DNA of 64,000 nucleotides, taken from NCBI RefSeq assembly GCF_025151535.1, contig NZ_CP102288.1:2048501-2112500 (forward strand). Direction: 5' to 3'. Source of the DNA: Segatella copri DSM 18205 (GTDB lineage: Bacteria > Bacteroidota > Bacteroidia > Bacteroidales > Bacteroidaceae). Each line of letters begins with the position of its first letter. Positions within the stretch are counted from its first letter, which is position 1. Shown piece by piece: positions 23,847-33,800 of this stretch. The notes under the pieces are model-generated. The model was given only the letters and a program-made list of their open reading frames with translations. It was not told where the DNA came from and searched no databases. Both the position numbers and the translations under genes were made by a program.

Positions 23847-24611
23847 TTACATGTTCGTTGTATCCTTCAGGTCACCCTTAGGATACTGCTTAAACATGTT
23901 CTCTTCCATCCACTTGTTAGCCTCAACAGGTGAGAGTTTCCAACCGCTGTTGCAGGTAGAAACAATCTCTACCAGGCTGGAGCCCTTGCCCTGCATGCTT
24001 GCCTCGAACGCCTTGCGGATAGCCTTCTTTGCCTTCTTGATGCTTGCCACGGTCTCCACACTCTGGCGGGTTACATAACAAGTACCCTGCAGATGGCTTG
24101 CCAACTCGGTAATATTGAGTGGATAACCATGAAGATCAGCCTCTCTACCATAAGGACAGGTAGCAGTCTTCTGACCCAAAAGCGTGGTTGGAGCCATCTG
24201 ACCGCCGGTCATACCATAGATGGCATTATTGATGAAGATGATGGCGATATGCTCACCACGGTTCAGGGCGTGGATAGTTTCGCAGGTACCGATGCACGCC
24301 AAATCGCCATCGCCCTGATAAGTGAAGACAAGACGATCAGGCCACAAGCGCTTGATACCCGTAGCTACAGCAGGTGCACGACCATGAGCAGCCTCCTGCC
24401 AGTCAATATCCAAATAGCGATAAGCAAAGACAGCGCAGCCCACCGGACATACGCCTACCGTCTTATCCTCCATGCCCATCTCCTCGATAACCTCGGCAAC
24501 GAGCTTATGAACTACGCCATGCGAACACCCCGGGCAATAGTGCATCGGGGTATCGTTCATCAGCGTAGGCTTCTTATATACCAGATTCTCTGGTGAAATA
24601 ATATCATTCAT
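23847..24611 (-). CDS. korB: 2-oxoacid:ferredoxin oxidoreductase, beta subunit (TPP-binding)
   Basis: The protein has 254 residues. It carries HYCPGCSHGVVHKL (an iron-sulfur/TPP domain start), then GDGDLACIGTCETIHALNRG with NNAIYGMTGGQ, which is the thiamine-pyrophosphate motif (GDG...NN). This is the catalytic TPP half of the 2-oxoacid oxidoreductase. The 58-bp gap to the alpha gene holds an inverted repeat made of the word gttaactatta. Confidence 0.94.
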   Translation of the reverse strand: MNDIISPENLVYKKPTLMNDTPMHYCPGCSHGVVHKLVAEVIEEMGMEDKTVGVCPVGCAVFAYRYLDIDWQEAAHGRAPAVATGIKRLWPDRLVFTYQGDGDLACIGTCETIHALNRGEHIAIIFINNAIYGMTGGQMAPTTLLGQKTATCPYGREADLHGYPLNITELASHLQGTCYVTRQSVETVASIKKAKKAIRKAFEASMQGKGSSLVEIVSTCNSGWKLSPVEANKWMEENMFKQYPKGDLKDTTNM

Positions 24612-24669
24612 TTTATTTAATTTATAGTTAATAGTTTACAGTTTATAGGAGGCTATACCCTATCAACTG

Positions 24670-25758
24670 TTAACTATTAACTGTTAACTGTTTTAATGCT
24701 TCAACGATTTCCTCCGGCTCCGGTACGATACCGCCCAGACGACCAAAGTGCTCCACAGGAGTCTGACCATTCACAGCCAGTCGCACATCCTGAACCATCT
24801 GACCGGCATTGATTTCTACAACCAGAATGCCCTTCTTGGTCTTGGCGAGTTCATGAATCTCCTTTTCAGGGAAAGGCCAGAGGGTGATAGGACGGAACAA
24901 TCCTACCTTGATGCCCTGCTCACGCGCACTCTCGATGCTCTTCTCGGCAATACGTGCCGCACTACCGAAGGCTACAATAACATAGTCGGCATCATCCATC
25001 TGCTCGGTTTCATAACGAACCTCGGTTTCACGGATTTTTCTGTATTTCTCCTGAAGAGCAATATTGCGCTCCTCCATCACCTCAGGCTTGAGTTCCAGAG
25101 AGGTCATGATGTTGACTGGACGATTCTTCGGACGGCCGATGGTAGCCCAAGGACATTCCTTCGCAATCTCCTCCTCGGTACGTCGAGGCTTGACAGGAGG
25201 CAGAACCACCTTCTCCATCATCTGACCAATGACACCATCGCTCAGAATCATCGCAGGATTGCGATACTTAAAGGCAAGCGTAAAGGCGAGATCAACGAAA
25301 TCAGCCATCTCCTGAACAGATGCAGGAGCCAGCACAATCACATTATAGTCGCCATTACCACCACCGCGGGTAGCCTGGAAATAATCACTCTGGGATGGCT
25401 GGATGGTACCCAGACCCGGACCGCCACGCTGCACATTGACGATAACGCCCGGAATCTCAGCACCTGCCATGTAAGAGATACCCTCTTGCATCAAAGCCAC
25501 ACCCGGACTTGAAGAAGTGGTAATGACACGCTTACCGGCACCGGCGCCACCATAAACCATGTTGATAGCCGCCACCTCACTTTCAGCCTGCAGAACCACC
25601 ATACCTGATGTTTCCCATGGCTTGAGCAGAGCCAGCGTCTCTATAATCTCACTTTGAGGTGTGATAGGATAGCCGAAGAAACCATCCACACCACATCTGA
25701 TACAGGCATGGGCTATCGCCTCATTGCCTTTCATTAATGTAACTTCCTGATTTGCCAT
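24670..25758 (-). CDS. korA: 2-oxoacid:ferredoxin oxidoreductase, alpha subunit
   Basis: The protein has 362 residues. It shows the pyrimidine-binding domain GYPITPQSEIIETL, ITTSSSPGVALMQEGISYMAGAEIPGV and QRGGPGLGTIQPSQSDYFQ, all typical of alpha subunits of Kor/Vor enzymes. It starts 3 bp after the ferredoxin-like subunit gene, so the two are translationally linked. Together with KorB, KorC and KorD it supplies reduced ferredoxin and acyl-CoA for an anaerobic, branched or incomplete TCA cycle. Confidence 0.94.
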   Translation of the reverse strand: MANQEVTLMKGNEAIAHACIRCGVDGFFGYPITPQSEIIETLALLKPWETSGMVVLQAESEVAAINMVYGGAGAGKRVITTSSSPGVALMQEGISYMAGAEIPGVIVNVQRGGPGLGTIQPSQSDYFQATRGGGNGDYNVIVLAPASVQEMADFVDLAFTLAFKYRNPAMILSDGVIGQMMEKVVLPPVKPRRTEEEIAKECPWATIGRPKNRPVNIMTSLELKPEVMEERNIALQEKYRKIRETEVRYETEQMDDADYVIVAFGSAARIAEKSIESAREQGIKVGLFRPITLWPFPEKEIHELAKTKKGILVVEINAGQMVQDVRLAVNGQTPVEHFGRLGGIVPEPEEIVEALKQLTVNS

Positions 25759-25761
25759 TAT

Positions 25762-25992
25762 TTAGTCCTCCTTCTTACGATAAACAGTGATACAGCCGTC
25801 CGGACACACGATGGCGCACGAAGTGCAACCAACACACGCATCAGGTACAGCTGCCTCTACATAACGGTAACCATGCACATTGACTTTTTTCTCTGCCAAT
25901 GCGATGACATGCTGAGGACAAGCCTCCACACAGAGCGAGCATCCCTTGCAACGCCCGGTGTCGACTACAATAGCCCCTTTAATCTTACTCAT
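25762..25992 (-). CDS. korD: 2-oxoacid:ferredoxin oxidoreductase, ferredoxin-like delta subunit
   Basis: The 76-residue protein has two complete 4Fe-4S motifs, CKGCSLCVEACP and CVGCTSCAIVCP, of bacterial ferredoxin type. It is the first kor subunit gene, directly before korA, and would carry electrons out of the TPP subunit. Confidence 0.94.
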   Translation of the reverse strand: MSKIKGAIVVDTGRCKGCSLCVEACPQHVIALAEKKVNVHGYRYVEAAVPDACVGCTSCAIVCPDGCITVYRKKED

Positions 25993-26061
25993 ATTCTAAT
26001 TTCTTACTAATTATCTTTACCATTGGAGTAAACAAAGCTCCTGCTGTCCACATGTCGGTTG

Positions 26062-26241
26062 TTATGGATTGTAGTAGTCTTTGCAATAAAAGCTCATGAT
26101 ATCATCCAGCATCTCCTTGGCTGCTACGGCAGGGCTCTCCGGATCGAGGGCAATGGCCTCCATATAGCAGTCGAGGGCACGCTTAAAGTCACCCTGCTTG
26201 CGCCAGGCGTTACCTTGCTGATAATATTCTTCTGCTGTCAT
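26062..26241 (-). CDS. Small TPR-type protein (59 aa) at the head of the kor operon
   Basis: An ATG opens a 59-residue frame: MTAEEYYQQGNAWRKQGDFK, ALDCYMEAIALDPESPAVA and a short tail ending YCKDYYNP. The pattern is one tetratricopeptide repeat. It lies 69 bp before korD on the same strand and its sequence is clean, so it is very probably real. Such single-TPR proteins commonly precede kor genes in Bacteroidota; an assembly role is a guess. Confidence 0.8.
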   Translation of the reverse strand: MTAEEYYQQGNAWRKQGDFKRALDCYMEAIALDPESPAVAAKEMLDDIMSFYCKDYYNP

Positions 26242-26434
26242 TTACTCTTTTCTTTTTAAGTTTTGCTCTGCGAAATTACTAATTTTCGGCTAAGAAAAAG
26301 AATATAAGCCTAAGATTTAAACTATATTAATGTAGTTTTTCACAAAAATGCGCACACTAGAATTCAGTGTGCAATTTTTATGAAAGATGTACATTATTTC
26401 TACTAAAATATTCTATAAAAACACAATTTGCCAT

Positions 26435-27724
26435 TTACCGCAGTTTTTTACGATAAATGACAAGCAGTACGATTCCCCTCAACAGAAGGTAGAGAATGAA
26501 GGCCAACCACAGGGCATGATTGCCCAGAAAAGGATGCAAGCCAAAGAACAGACCGAAGAACGAAGCCGAGGCTACGGCGGTAGAACAGAGCATCGACTTA
26601 GACTGAGTGATGCCTACAAAGATGCCATCGAAGACGAATGCTGACATGCCAGACAGCGGAATCAGCACAGCCCACCAGAAATATTCGCCCGATGCAGCTA
26701 TCACCTGCTTATCGCTCGTGAGCAAAGAGAGGAAATTCTCGCCACCCACTATATATAATAAGGTGAAACCTACAGCCACGACAGCTCCAAAACCCATCGT
26801 TCTTCTAACCACCTCGCGAAATGCCCCCATGTTGCGGGCTCCATAATACTTGCCGCTCAACGCCTCTGCCGCATAGGCAAAACCATCCATAAAATAAGAG
26901 AAGATGGTAAAGAGCGTCATCAGCAGCGTATTCACAGCCAGCACGATGGTACTCTCCCTGGAACCTGCCGCCGTAAAGAAGAGGTTGACCGCCACCAGAC
27001 AGAGGGTGCGGAGAAAGATATCCTTATTGAGCGAGAAAAACTGCTTCAGCGGTTCGGCAGCAAAGAGATGCCGGCGATAGTCATACTTGCTTAACCGGCG
27101 ATAACAGATGCGATAGAACAGACATGCCATCAGGAATCCCCACCATTGGGCTATGACTGTTCCGAGCGCCACACCTTCTACCGTCATACCGCCGACAAAG
27201 ACCAGCAGCAGAGAGGCTATGATGTTCACCACATTCTGCGTCAGCGATACCATCATCGGAATGCGCGTGTTCTGCATACCGATAAACCAGCCCGTAAATC
27301 CGTAGAGTCCGAGCACTGCCGGGGCTCCCCAGATACATACATAACAGTATCTTCGTGCCAGTTCCACGACATCCGCTTCCGGCGACATCGCCCACAGTCC
27401 GCAGCCTATCAGCCATTTCTGGAGAACGAAGAACAGCACTCCTATCCCCACACCGATACTGAGAGAGCGCACCAGGAGCCTCAGCACCTCAGCCAAATCT
27501 CTCCTTCCCAAAGCCTGCGAAGTCATTCCGCTGGTTCCCATTCTCAGGAATCCGAAAAGCCAGTAGATGACATTGAACAGCATCGACCCCACGGCAATGG
27601 CTCCGATGTAAGCCGCATCGCCGATATGCCCGACGATAGCGACATCAACCAAACCCAAAAGCGGTACCGTGATATTGGATATTATCGACGGCACCGCTAA
27701 TTGTAATATTCGTTTATTCAACAT
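26435..27724 (-). CDS. MATE-family efflux transporter (DinF-like)
   Basis: The protein has 429 residues with twelve predicted helices. Typical MATE features are AVPSIISNITVPLLGLVDVAIVGHIGD at the start, the two-halved arrangement, and GFAYAAEALSGKYYGARN in the second half, which is the DinF-subgroup pattern. It would export cationic or toxic compounds using Na+ or H+. Its ATG overlaps the stop codon of trpS (TAATG), so both share one transcript. Confidence 0.92.
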   Translation of the reverse strand: MLNKRILQLAVPSIISNITVPLLGLVDVAIVGHIGDAAYIGAIAVGSMLFNVIYWLFGFLRMGTSGMTSQALGRRDLAEVLRLLVRSLSIGVGIGVLFFVLQKWLIGCGLWAMSPEADVVELARRYCYVCIWGAPAVLGLYGFTGWFIGMQNTRIPMMVSLTQNVVNIIASLLLVFVGGMTVEGVALGTVIAQWWGFLMACLFYRICYRRLSKYDYRRHLFAAEPLKQFFSLNKDIFLRTLCLVAVNLFFTAAGSRESTIVLAVNTLLMTLFTIFSYFMDGFAYAAEALSGKYYGARNMGAFREVVRRTMGFGAVVAVGFTLLYIVGGENFLSLLTSDKQVIAASGEYFWWAVLIPLSGMSAFVFDGIFVGITQSKSMLCSTAVASASFFGLFFGLHPFLGNHALWLAFILYLLLRGIVLLVIYRKKLR

Positions 27725-28809
27725 TAAATTTTATATTTCGCAGCCTGCTCCTCAATATAGGCAGCATCGCTGAAATAGTCGATACGCATAGCCTTGCGAA
27801 CCTCATCCATGGTCTGGGCTGCAAACTCGCGGGCATCCTCGCTACCCTTCTTCAGGATATTGAATACCTCAGGAATATCCTGCTCAAACTCATGACGGCG
27901 GGCACGGATTGGGTCGAGCATCTTGTTGATGACGCTGTTCAGGAACTTCTTGCAGGTGCCGTCACCGATACCACCCTTCACATACTGCTCCTTCAACTCA
28001 TCCAAAGTCTTGAACTCAGGCCAGAATTCAGCGAAGTCCTCAGGAGTAGAGAATGCCTCGAGATAGGTGAACACGGCATTGCCCTCCAGATGTCCCGGCT
28101 CTTCCATGCTCATACGTGGCTCACCATTAGACATCTTCTTCACCTTCTTCCAAACGGTCTTCTCGTCATCGCTCATATAGATGCAGTTGCCGAGACTCTT
28201 ACTCATCTTCTCCTTACCGTCAGTTCCAGGAAGACGACGGCAGCAGGCAATCTCTGGAAGCAGAATCTCCGGCTCTACCAAAACAGGTGCATAAGTCTGG
28301 TTGAAGCGGCGAACCAACTCGCGGGTTACCTCCAGCATAGGCTCCTGGTCCTCACCGGCAGGCACGGTTGTAGCCTTGAAAGCGGTGATGTCGGCAGCCT
28401 GACTCACAGGATAGCAGAAGAAACCGAGCGGAATGTTTGCTTCGAAGTTACGCATCTTGATCTCAGTCTTCACGGTTGGGTTACGCTGAACACGAGATAC
28501 GCTGATGAGGTTCATCAGATAGGTAGTCAACTCAGCCAACTCTGGAATCATACTCTGGATATAGAGTGTACACTTCTGTGGGTCAAGGCCCGCAGAGAGA
28601 TAGTCAAGAGCCACCTCTGTAATGTTCTGGCGAATTTTCTCAGGATTGTCGGCATTATCAGTCAAAGCCTGAACATCTGCCATGAAAACGAACATTCTGT
28701 CGAAGTCGCCAGCGTTCTGAAGTTGTACTCGGCGCTGCAGAGAGCCGATGTAATGACCCAGGTGAAGTTTACCTGTAGGACGGTCGCCCGTCAATATAAT
28801 CTTTCCCAT
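27724..28809 (-). CDS. trpS: Tryptophanyl-tRNA synthetase
   Basis: The chosen start (MGKIILTGDRPTGKLHLGHY) gives 361 residues; a longer frame would begin upstream of the promoter and is rejected. The class I signatures are GKLHLGHYIGS (HIGH-type) and KMSKSLGNCI (KMSKS). It charges tRNA-Trp in the cytoplasm. It has its own promoter and is the first gene of a unit with the MATE exporter. Confidence 0.97.
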   Translation of the reverse strand: MGKIILTGDRPTGKLHLGHYIGSLQRRVQLQNAGDFDRMFVFMADVQALTDNADNPEKIRQNITEVALDYLSAGLDPQKCTLYIQSMIPELAELTTYLMNLISVSRVQRNPTVKTEIKMRNFEANIPLGFFCYPVSQAADITAFKATTVPAGEDQEPMLEVTRELVRRFNQTYAPVLVEPEILLPEIACCRRLPGTDGKEKMSKSLGNCIYMSDDEKTVWKKVKKMSNGEPRMSMEEPGHLEGNAVFTYLEAFSTPEDFAEFWPEFKTLDELKEQYVKGGIGDGTCKKFLNSVINKMLDPIRARRHEFEQDIPEVFNILKKGSEDAREFAAQTMDEVRKAMRIDYFSDAAYIEEQAAKYKI

Positions 28810-28837
28810 TTTCTTGCAATTTATTATTATTTTTGTG

Positions 28838-28845
28838 CAAAGGTA
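28838..28845 (-). promoter_or_regulatory. -7 element of the trpS promoter
   Basis: Minus-strand TACCTTTG, about 30 nt before the ATG at 28809. It decides the trpS start. Confidence 0.65.
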
Positions 28846-28920
28846 CAACAAAATATTGAGAAACTGCAAGAAATGGTAAAAAAATAACAAAATGAGCGGG
28901 AGAAGGAAGGGATATCAGAA

Positions 28921-28963
28921 CGAAAAACGGGGCACCCCTTTGGATGCCCCGCCACCAATTAAA
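28921..28963 (-). terminator. Terminator of the OmpA-like gene (28996-30141)
   Basis: Minus-strand stem ggcggggcatcc / ggggtgccccg-type followed by TTTTTCG. A near copy (41 of 43 positions) occurs on the other strand at 36662-36704. Confidence 0.85.
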
Positions 28964-28995
28964 ATAATTGATTGTCGCATTATAAACTTACCGTA

Positions 28996-30141
28996 CTACT
29001 TAGCGATCATGATCGTTACACGGTTCTCTGCGTTTTCTGCAAAAGGCTGCACACGTGCACCCTTAGATTCTTCTGTAATGCGCTCTGAAGGTATATTATA
29101 TTTCTTTGTCAGCATCCAAACCACAGCTGCAGCTCGCTTTGCAGCGATGCGGTCGTTGATGACGTCATTGCCTGTACCCTTGTCTGCATAGCCGGTTACT
29201 ACAACCTTTGCCTCTGGGTTCTTGTTCAGGAAGTCAACCACCCCACGGATCTTAGCATCCTCAGCAGGAGCAATCTTGTAAGAATTGATGGTGAAGAAGA
29301 TGTCACGGCGAATCTCCTCTACCTTCTTCTCTACAGGAGCTGGCTTAGGCTCTGGCTTAGGAGCTACATATTCCTGCTTAGGAGCTGGTGCCGGAGCAGG
29401 TTCCTCTACCGGCTTAGCCTTCTTGGTATAGCTCTTGCCCAGGTTGATGCGTACACCTGCCAGTGCATTGAAGTACCAGTCAGGGTTATCTGCCTTCTTA
29501 GAGTTGTACTTGTCTGAAATCATGTTGGCATTGCCTTCGAGCATGATGCTCACAGCCTTGCTTACCTTGAATTCCAGATCGATACCGGCTCTGCCGTATG
29601 GGCGAACCTTCTTTCCCTGCCAGAGATATTCCAGCAGATAGTTGCTCTGATTCTTGATGTTGGCAGCCAGGTCGTTTACCTCCTGGTTAGCTCCTGCCCA
29701 GTTGATACCACCACCAACGAAGGCAGTAGCGCTAAACACGCGGTTCGGGTTCCAACCACAGAAGAGGTTAGAGAGGTTGAACATGAAGTCCAAACCCGGA
29801 GCTACATATTTCCATTTGTAGCTGGCGGTATACGGAGTACCGTCCTTGGTAGCCTTGTATCCGTTCCATCCGCCCTTGCTCCAGATACCGTTAATCTGAC
29901 CACGGAGTCCGAAAACAGGAGAGAACTGGTAGCCGATGGCACCCTGGAAGTTAGGAGAAAGCAGGTCTGAGAAGCTTGCCTCACCCACAGTATATTGCCC
30001 ACCAGCCTGAATATCCAGGAACCAGTGGCGCTTAAACTGATATTCGTTTCCGTCCTTGTCTGTGTAGGATGCTTGCGCCATAGCGGCTGTAGAGCCGATG
30101 GCTAACATGGCTGATACCATGAATATCTTGACGGTTTTCAT
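28996..30141 (-). CDS. OmpA-family outer membrane beta-barrel protein
   Basis: The protein has 381 residues. A signal peptide (MKTVKIFMVSAMLAIGSTAAMAQA) is followed by an N-terminal beta-barrel (FNLSNLFCGWNPNRVFSATA), a Pro/Ala/Lys/Glu-rich linker near residues 240-270, and an OmpA/peptidoglycan-binding domain (DIFFTINSYKIAPAEDAKIR, VVTGYADKGTGNDVINDRIA, RVTIMIAK). It would anchor the outer membrane to the cell wall. It is separated by only 5 bp from the lipoprotein gene upstream on the same strand. A broken copy of part of this gene lies at 36621-36704. Confidence 0.92.
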   Translation of the reverse strand: MKTVKIFMVSAMLAIGSTAAMAQASYTDKDGNEYQFKRHWFLDIQAGGQYTVGEASFSDLLSPNFQGAIGYQFSPVFGLRGQINGIWSKGGWNGYKATKDGTPYTASYKWKYVAPGLDFMFNLSNLFCGWNPNRVFSATAFVGGGINWAGANQEVNDLAANIKNQSNYLLEYLWQGKKVRPYGRAGIDLEFKVSKAVSIMLEGNANMISDKYNSKKADNPDWYFNALAGVRINLGKSYTKKAKPVEEPAPAPAPKQEYVAPKPEPKPAPVEKKVEEIRRDIFFTINSYKIAPAEDAKIRGVVDFLNKNPEAKVVVTGYADKGTGNDVINDRIAAKRAAAVVWMLTKKYNIPSERITEESKGARVQPFAENAENRVTIMIAK

Positions 30142-30146
30142 ATAGC

Positions 30147-30725
30147 TTATTGTTTTAGTTTTTTCTCACGCATCTCTTTGTTGAATTCTTGTGTCATGGA
30201 GTCTTTCTTGACACCATTGATAATAGTTCTGTCACCACTGTTCGTGTCAACTATGCATAATTTCCAAGAGTCGAAGTATTTGATAGGTTTGAAGTAGAAT
30301 ACAGTTTTTATTTCTGGCACATTGTCATGTGCAGGTTCTATGATAGCTGTACATTTTACCTCATTGTTTTCCGCCTCACTGAACTTTATGTAGTCGATGT
30401 TATGACTTCGTATCGGCAAAGAGTTGAGGAGAACTTTCATTTTCTCCATTGCTTTGTTGTCTATCGGTTGTGGTTCTTCACCATCTGCTTCATCGTTATT
30501 TTCATAAAGCATTCCTGCAGCTTCCCCAATCTGTCCATTTTCTGCATAATTGAAGAATTGATCTACCAGTCTGATTACTTCCATGGAATCAGTATTGGTC
30601 ATTTCTTTTTCGAATGCAGTAAATTTCTCAGGTTTTTCTTTAGACTTGCTTTTACAGCCAGAGATGGAAAATGAAATAAACAATAATAGCAAAACTCCTA
30701 AGAGTACTTTCTGATTCTTTTTCAT
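30147..30725 (-). CDS. Lipoprotein with DUF4878/NTF2-like domain
   Basis: The start MKKNQKVLLGVLL gives 192 residues with a lipoprotein signal peptide ending SISGCKSKSKEK, so Cys is the lipidated residue. The rest (VIRLVDQFFNYAENGQIGEA, VKCTAIIEPAHDNVPEIKTV, FDSWKLCIVDTN) has the look of the NTF2-like DUF4878 fold common in Bacteroidota lipoproteins. It is cotranscribed with the OmpA-like gene. Function unknown. Confidence 0.75.
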   Translation of the reverse strand: MKKNQKVLLGVLLLLFISFSISGCKSKSKEKPEKFTAFEKEMTNTDSMEVIRLVDQFFNYAENGQIGEAAGMLYENNDEADGEEPQPIDNKAMEKMKVLLNSLPIRSHNIDYIKFSEAENNEVKCTAIIEPAHDNVPEIKTVFYFKPIKYFDSWKLCIVDTNSGDRTIINGVKKDSMTQEFNKEMREKKLKQ

Positions 30726-30820
30726 GTTATGTTCTACTTTAAGAGAAAAGGCAGGCATGCTTTAAGTCATGCCTGCCTAAACTAATACTGAAAGCTTATT
30801 ATTTTAAACCAGGCCTTATA

Positions 30821-33800
30821 TTAGTGCTTTCTTGCACCTACAGATGTGGCCTTGATTGTAGCTTCTACCTCTGTCTTGATGGTACCCCACTCGTAAGTGA
30901 TAGTAACAGGGAACCATGCATGGAAGGTACCTACTGTCAAACCGTTGTTGATGTAAGTGATAGTACCATACTTACCTTCGGTGATATTTTGGCCATTTAC
31001 GTTTACATCATTATATACGAATTTAACCTCAGATGTGATATCGCTGAGAAGCTTTCTTTCACCATTCAAGTCTGTTTCAACCTTCTTGGTATCAATTTCA
31101 ATCTTGCTAACCTTATAGTAATCGAAATAGTCAACACCCTTTGTAGCCTTGTCTACATTAAACTTATAACCACGCCAGTCAACAAAGTTCAAATTGAGCT
31201 TCTTCACGTTACCATCAGTCTCTGCATCATTGAATGCCTCGATAGAGCCATCCTTAACAGTGATTGGACGGAGGAACTTCACATTGAATGTGTTGTTCTC
31301 TACAGGTACGTTGATATTATCACAGAGGGTAGCCTTTACTGCAACTTTGGCAGTCAATGTATTAGCCAAGTCTGTTGGGGCATACTTATTCAAGAGTTCC
31401 TTAGCTACAGCTGTAGTGGCTAAAGTAACAACTCCATTCTCGATAGATGCTACCATATTTGTTGCGTTCTGTGAAGCCTTTCCTGCAACTGAATACAACT
31501 TATGGGCATCTTCCTCACCAGCATAGAGCTTATAACCATCAACAAATACGATATCTGCCTTAAGGTTGTCATTCAAGTCTTTATAAGCACCTGTCAACTT
31601 AGCTACTGCAAGCTTGTTGCCATTGAGACCCTTCTTGATGTCGAATTCATACTTGTCTGTATTGTCAGCAGCTACAAGCTGAACATTGCCATGGATTTCA
31701 TCATAACCAGAACCTGCCTCTGCGTTATTTGCAGCATACCAGTTACCCTTAATCTTGTTCTCTGTGTTAGAGAAAGATGTCTTTGGATCATTATTGATAG
31801 CATCTGGGTTCCATGTGAATGTAATCAAGATGTGCTCATACTTAGCGGTATTATCACTCTTCAAGCTATAACGAATCTTCGTAGTAGCAGACTTGGTCTT
31901 GCCATCCTTGAACAGATCGTATGCTTTGTTGGCTGCGATAGTCCAAGAGAGAATCTCAGTCTCTTCGTCAGCACCATCTGTTTTAGTCTGAGAAATCTTT
32001 CCGATGTACTTGTCTGCAGGAAGAGCTTCGTCCTTTTCGCCACCATATTGGGTAGCATCGGCTTCACCACCATCAAGCTCATACTTTGCCTCGAAGTCGG
32101 CCTTTGACATACCGAGTTTAGCGATAATCTGCTCCTCTACGTCGTGCCACTTAAGCTCCTGGATTGTTTGGTTGCCAGTACACTTGATAGTATAAGTCTC
32201 AGTGCTAGGCTTTAAATCGATGCTTAAAGGTGTGTCGATAGTCTCACCTGATGTGATGTTTACCTTAACATAGCCTACAGCAACAATCTTGTTGTTTACA
32301 GCATCCTTCAAGGTAACACGAACCAATGGCTTACGACCGATAGTAGCCTCGCTCTGAGTATACTCTTCCTTAACCTGCTTGCCATCCTTTGGCATCTGAG
32401 GGCGAAGAACGGTACCATTAATCCATGCGTGAGCACTCTGAGATGTAGAATTTTCACCTTCTTCGTAACCAACCAATTCGAATGAATACTCGAAACCTGC
32501 ATCTTTCTTCAACTGACCATCGGCAGCATTGCCATCCCAACTAATGCATTTATCATCAGAGTTGATTCTTACAGTATTAATCTTCTCTGCAAGGTTCACA
32601 GAAGAGTTCCATGGAACATCAATCTGAGCACCTGCATCGATAGCTGCTTGAGCTGAAGTGTAGAGATGTGTCACACTTGCAACGCTTGAAGCGTGCTCGT
32701 GATTGTCAGTTGATACGAGGTTAAGAGCCAAGCCTTTATAGATATTTGCTCTTACAGCAGCGAAGTCTGATGTTACACCATCATTGTTAGTACCTTTGTA
32801 CTTCAATGCAAGAACTGTAACCTGCTCGTCGTTATTAATATCCTTGATAGCATCGCCATTGTACTTAGCTTTGACAACCAATTCTCCCTCGTTATTAGTT
32901 GCACTAGATATAACGAAGTTTCTTGTAGTGTTGGTTTCGTCAGCACGAGTGTACTTCTTGTCATACCATACAAACTCGAAGTTCTCTGTCTTGGTTTCAA
33001 TCTTAGAGTTCTTAGGATTCAAGAAATATGTAGCAGCCATTTCTGGAGCATAACGGAACACATTATCAGCATTAATAGCCTCAGCCTTGTCGGTACTCAT
33101 GTCTTTGTCAGCGTCTGCTGCTGCAGGAACCTTAAGAGGAATGTACTCCATTGTCTGAAGCTCCAATGCCTCAATGCCCTGATAGTAGAACTCTGGACTG
33201 AATACCAAAGACTTCAAGTCAGTAGTCAGGTTAATTACCACCTGCTCACCAGCTTCATTCTTAACACCATTCAATGTAAGAGCATCCTTAGTCCAAGTTG
33301 CGGTAATGATACCAGGAGTCATATAAGTAACACCTGAATCATATGCAGCCTTATCACCATCTCCATAAACGAAGAATGTACCGGTTTGTGGGTTTGGAAC
33401 ATAGTACTTACCATCCTTACCAGGAGTTCCAGCTGTGCCTGCAGCACCATTAGTACCTACAGCCTTCCACTCTTGCTTTGTGTCATTCTTGTACCAATAG
33501 CCATCGTCACCGATCTTCCAAACGTCAGCGTCCTTACCTGGAGTACCTGGGGCACCTGCAGCACCAGCTTCACCTTTGGCTCCGTCCTTACCATTTGTGA
33601 TAGTGTACTCTTTACCATTACTCAAGGTAAGTTTAACACCATTCTCTACAGGGTTAACACCTGTCAGAATTGCACCATTGTCAATTTGACCCTGGATCTT
33701 ACTTACCATCTCATTCAACTTGTCAATCTGAGACTGCAAGCTGCTGATGTCATCGTCGTAATCTTTACAAGAAGTAAATGTGCTTACCGAGGCAATTGTC

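Noticed and set aside
28810..28890. Upstream start of trpS adding 27 residues
   Set aside because: The extension crosses the promoter (TACCTTTG at 28838-28845) and is hydrophobic, unlike TrpS N-termini.
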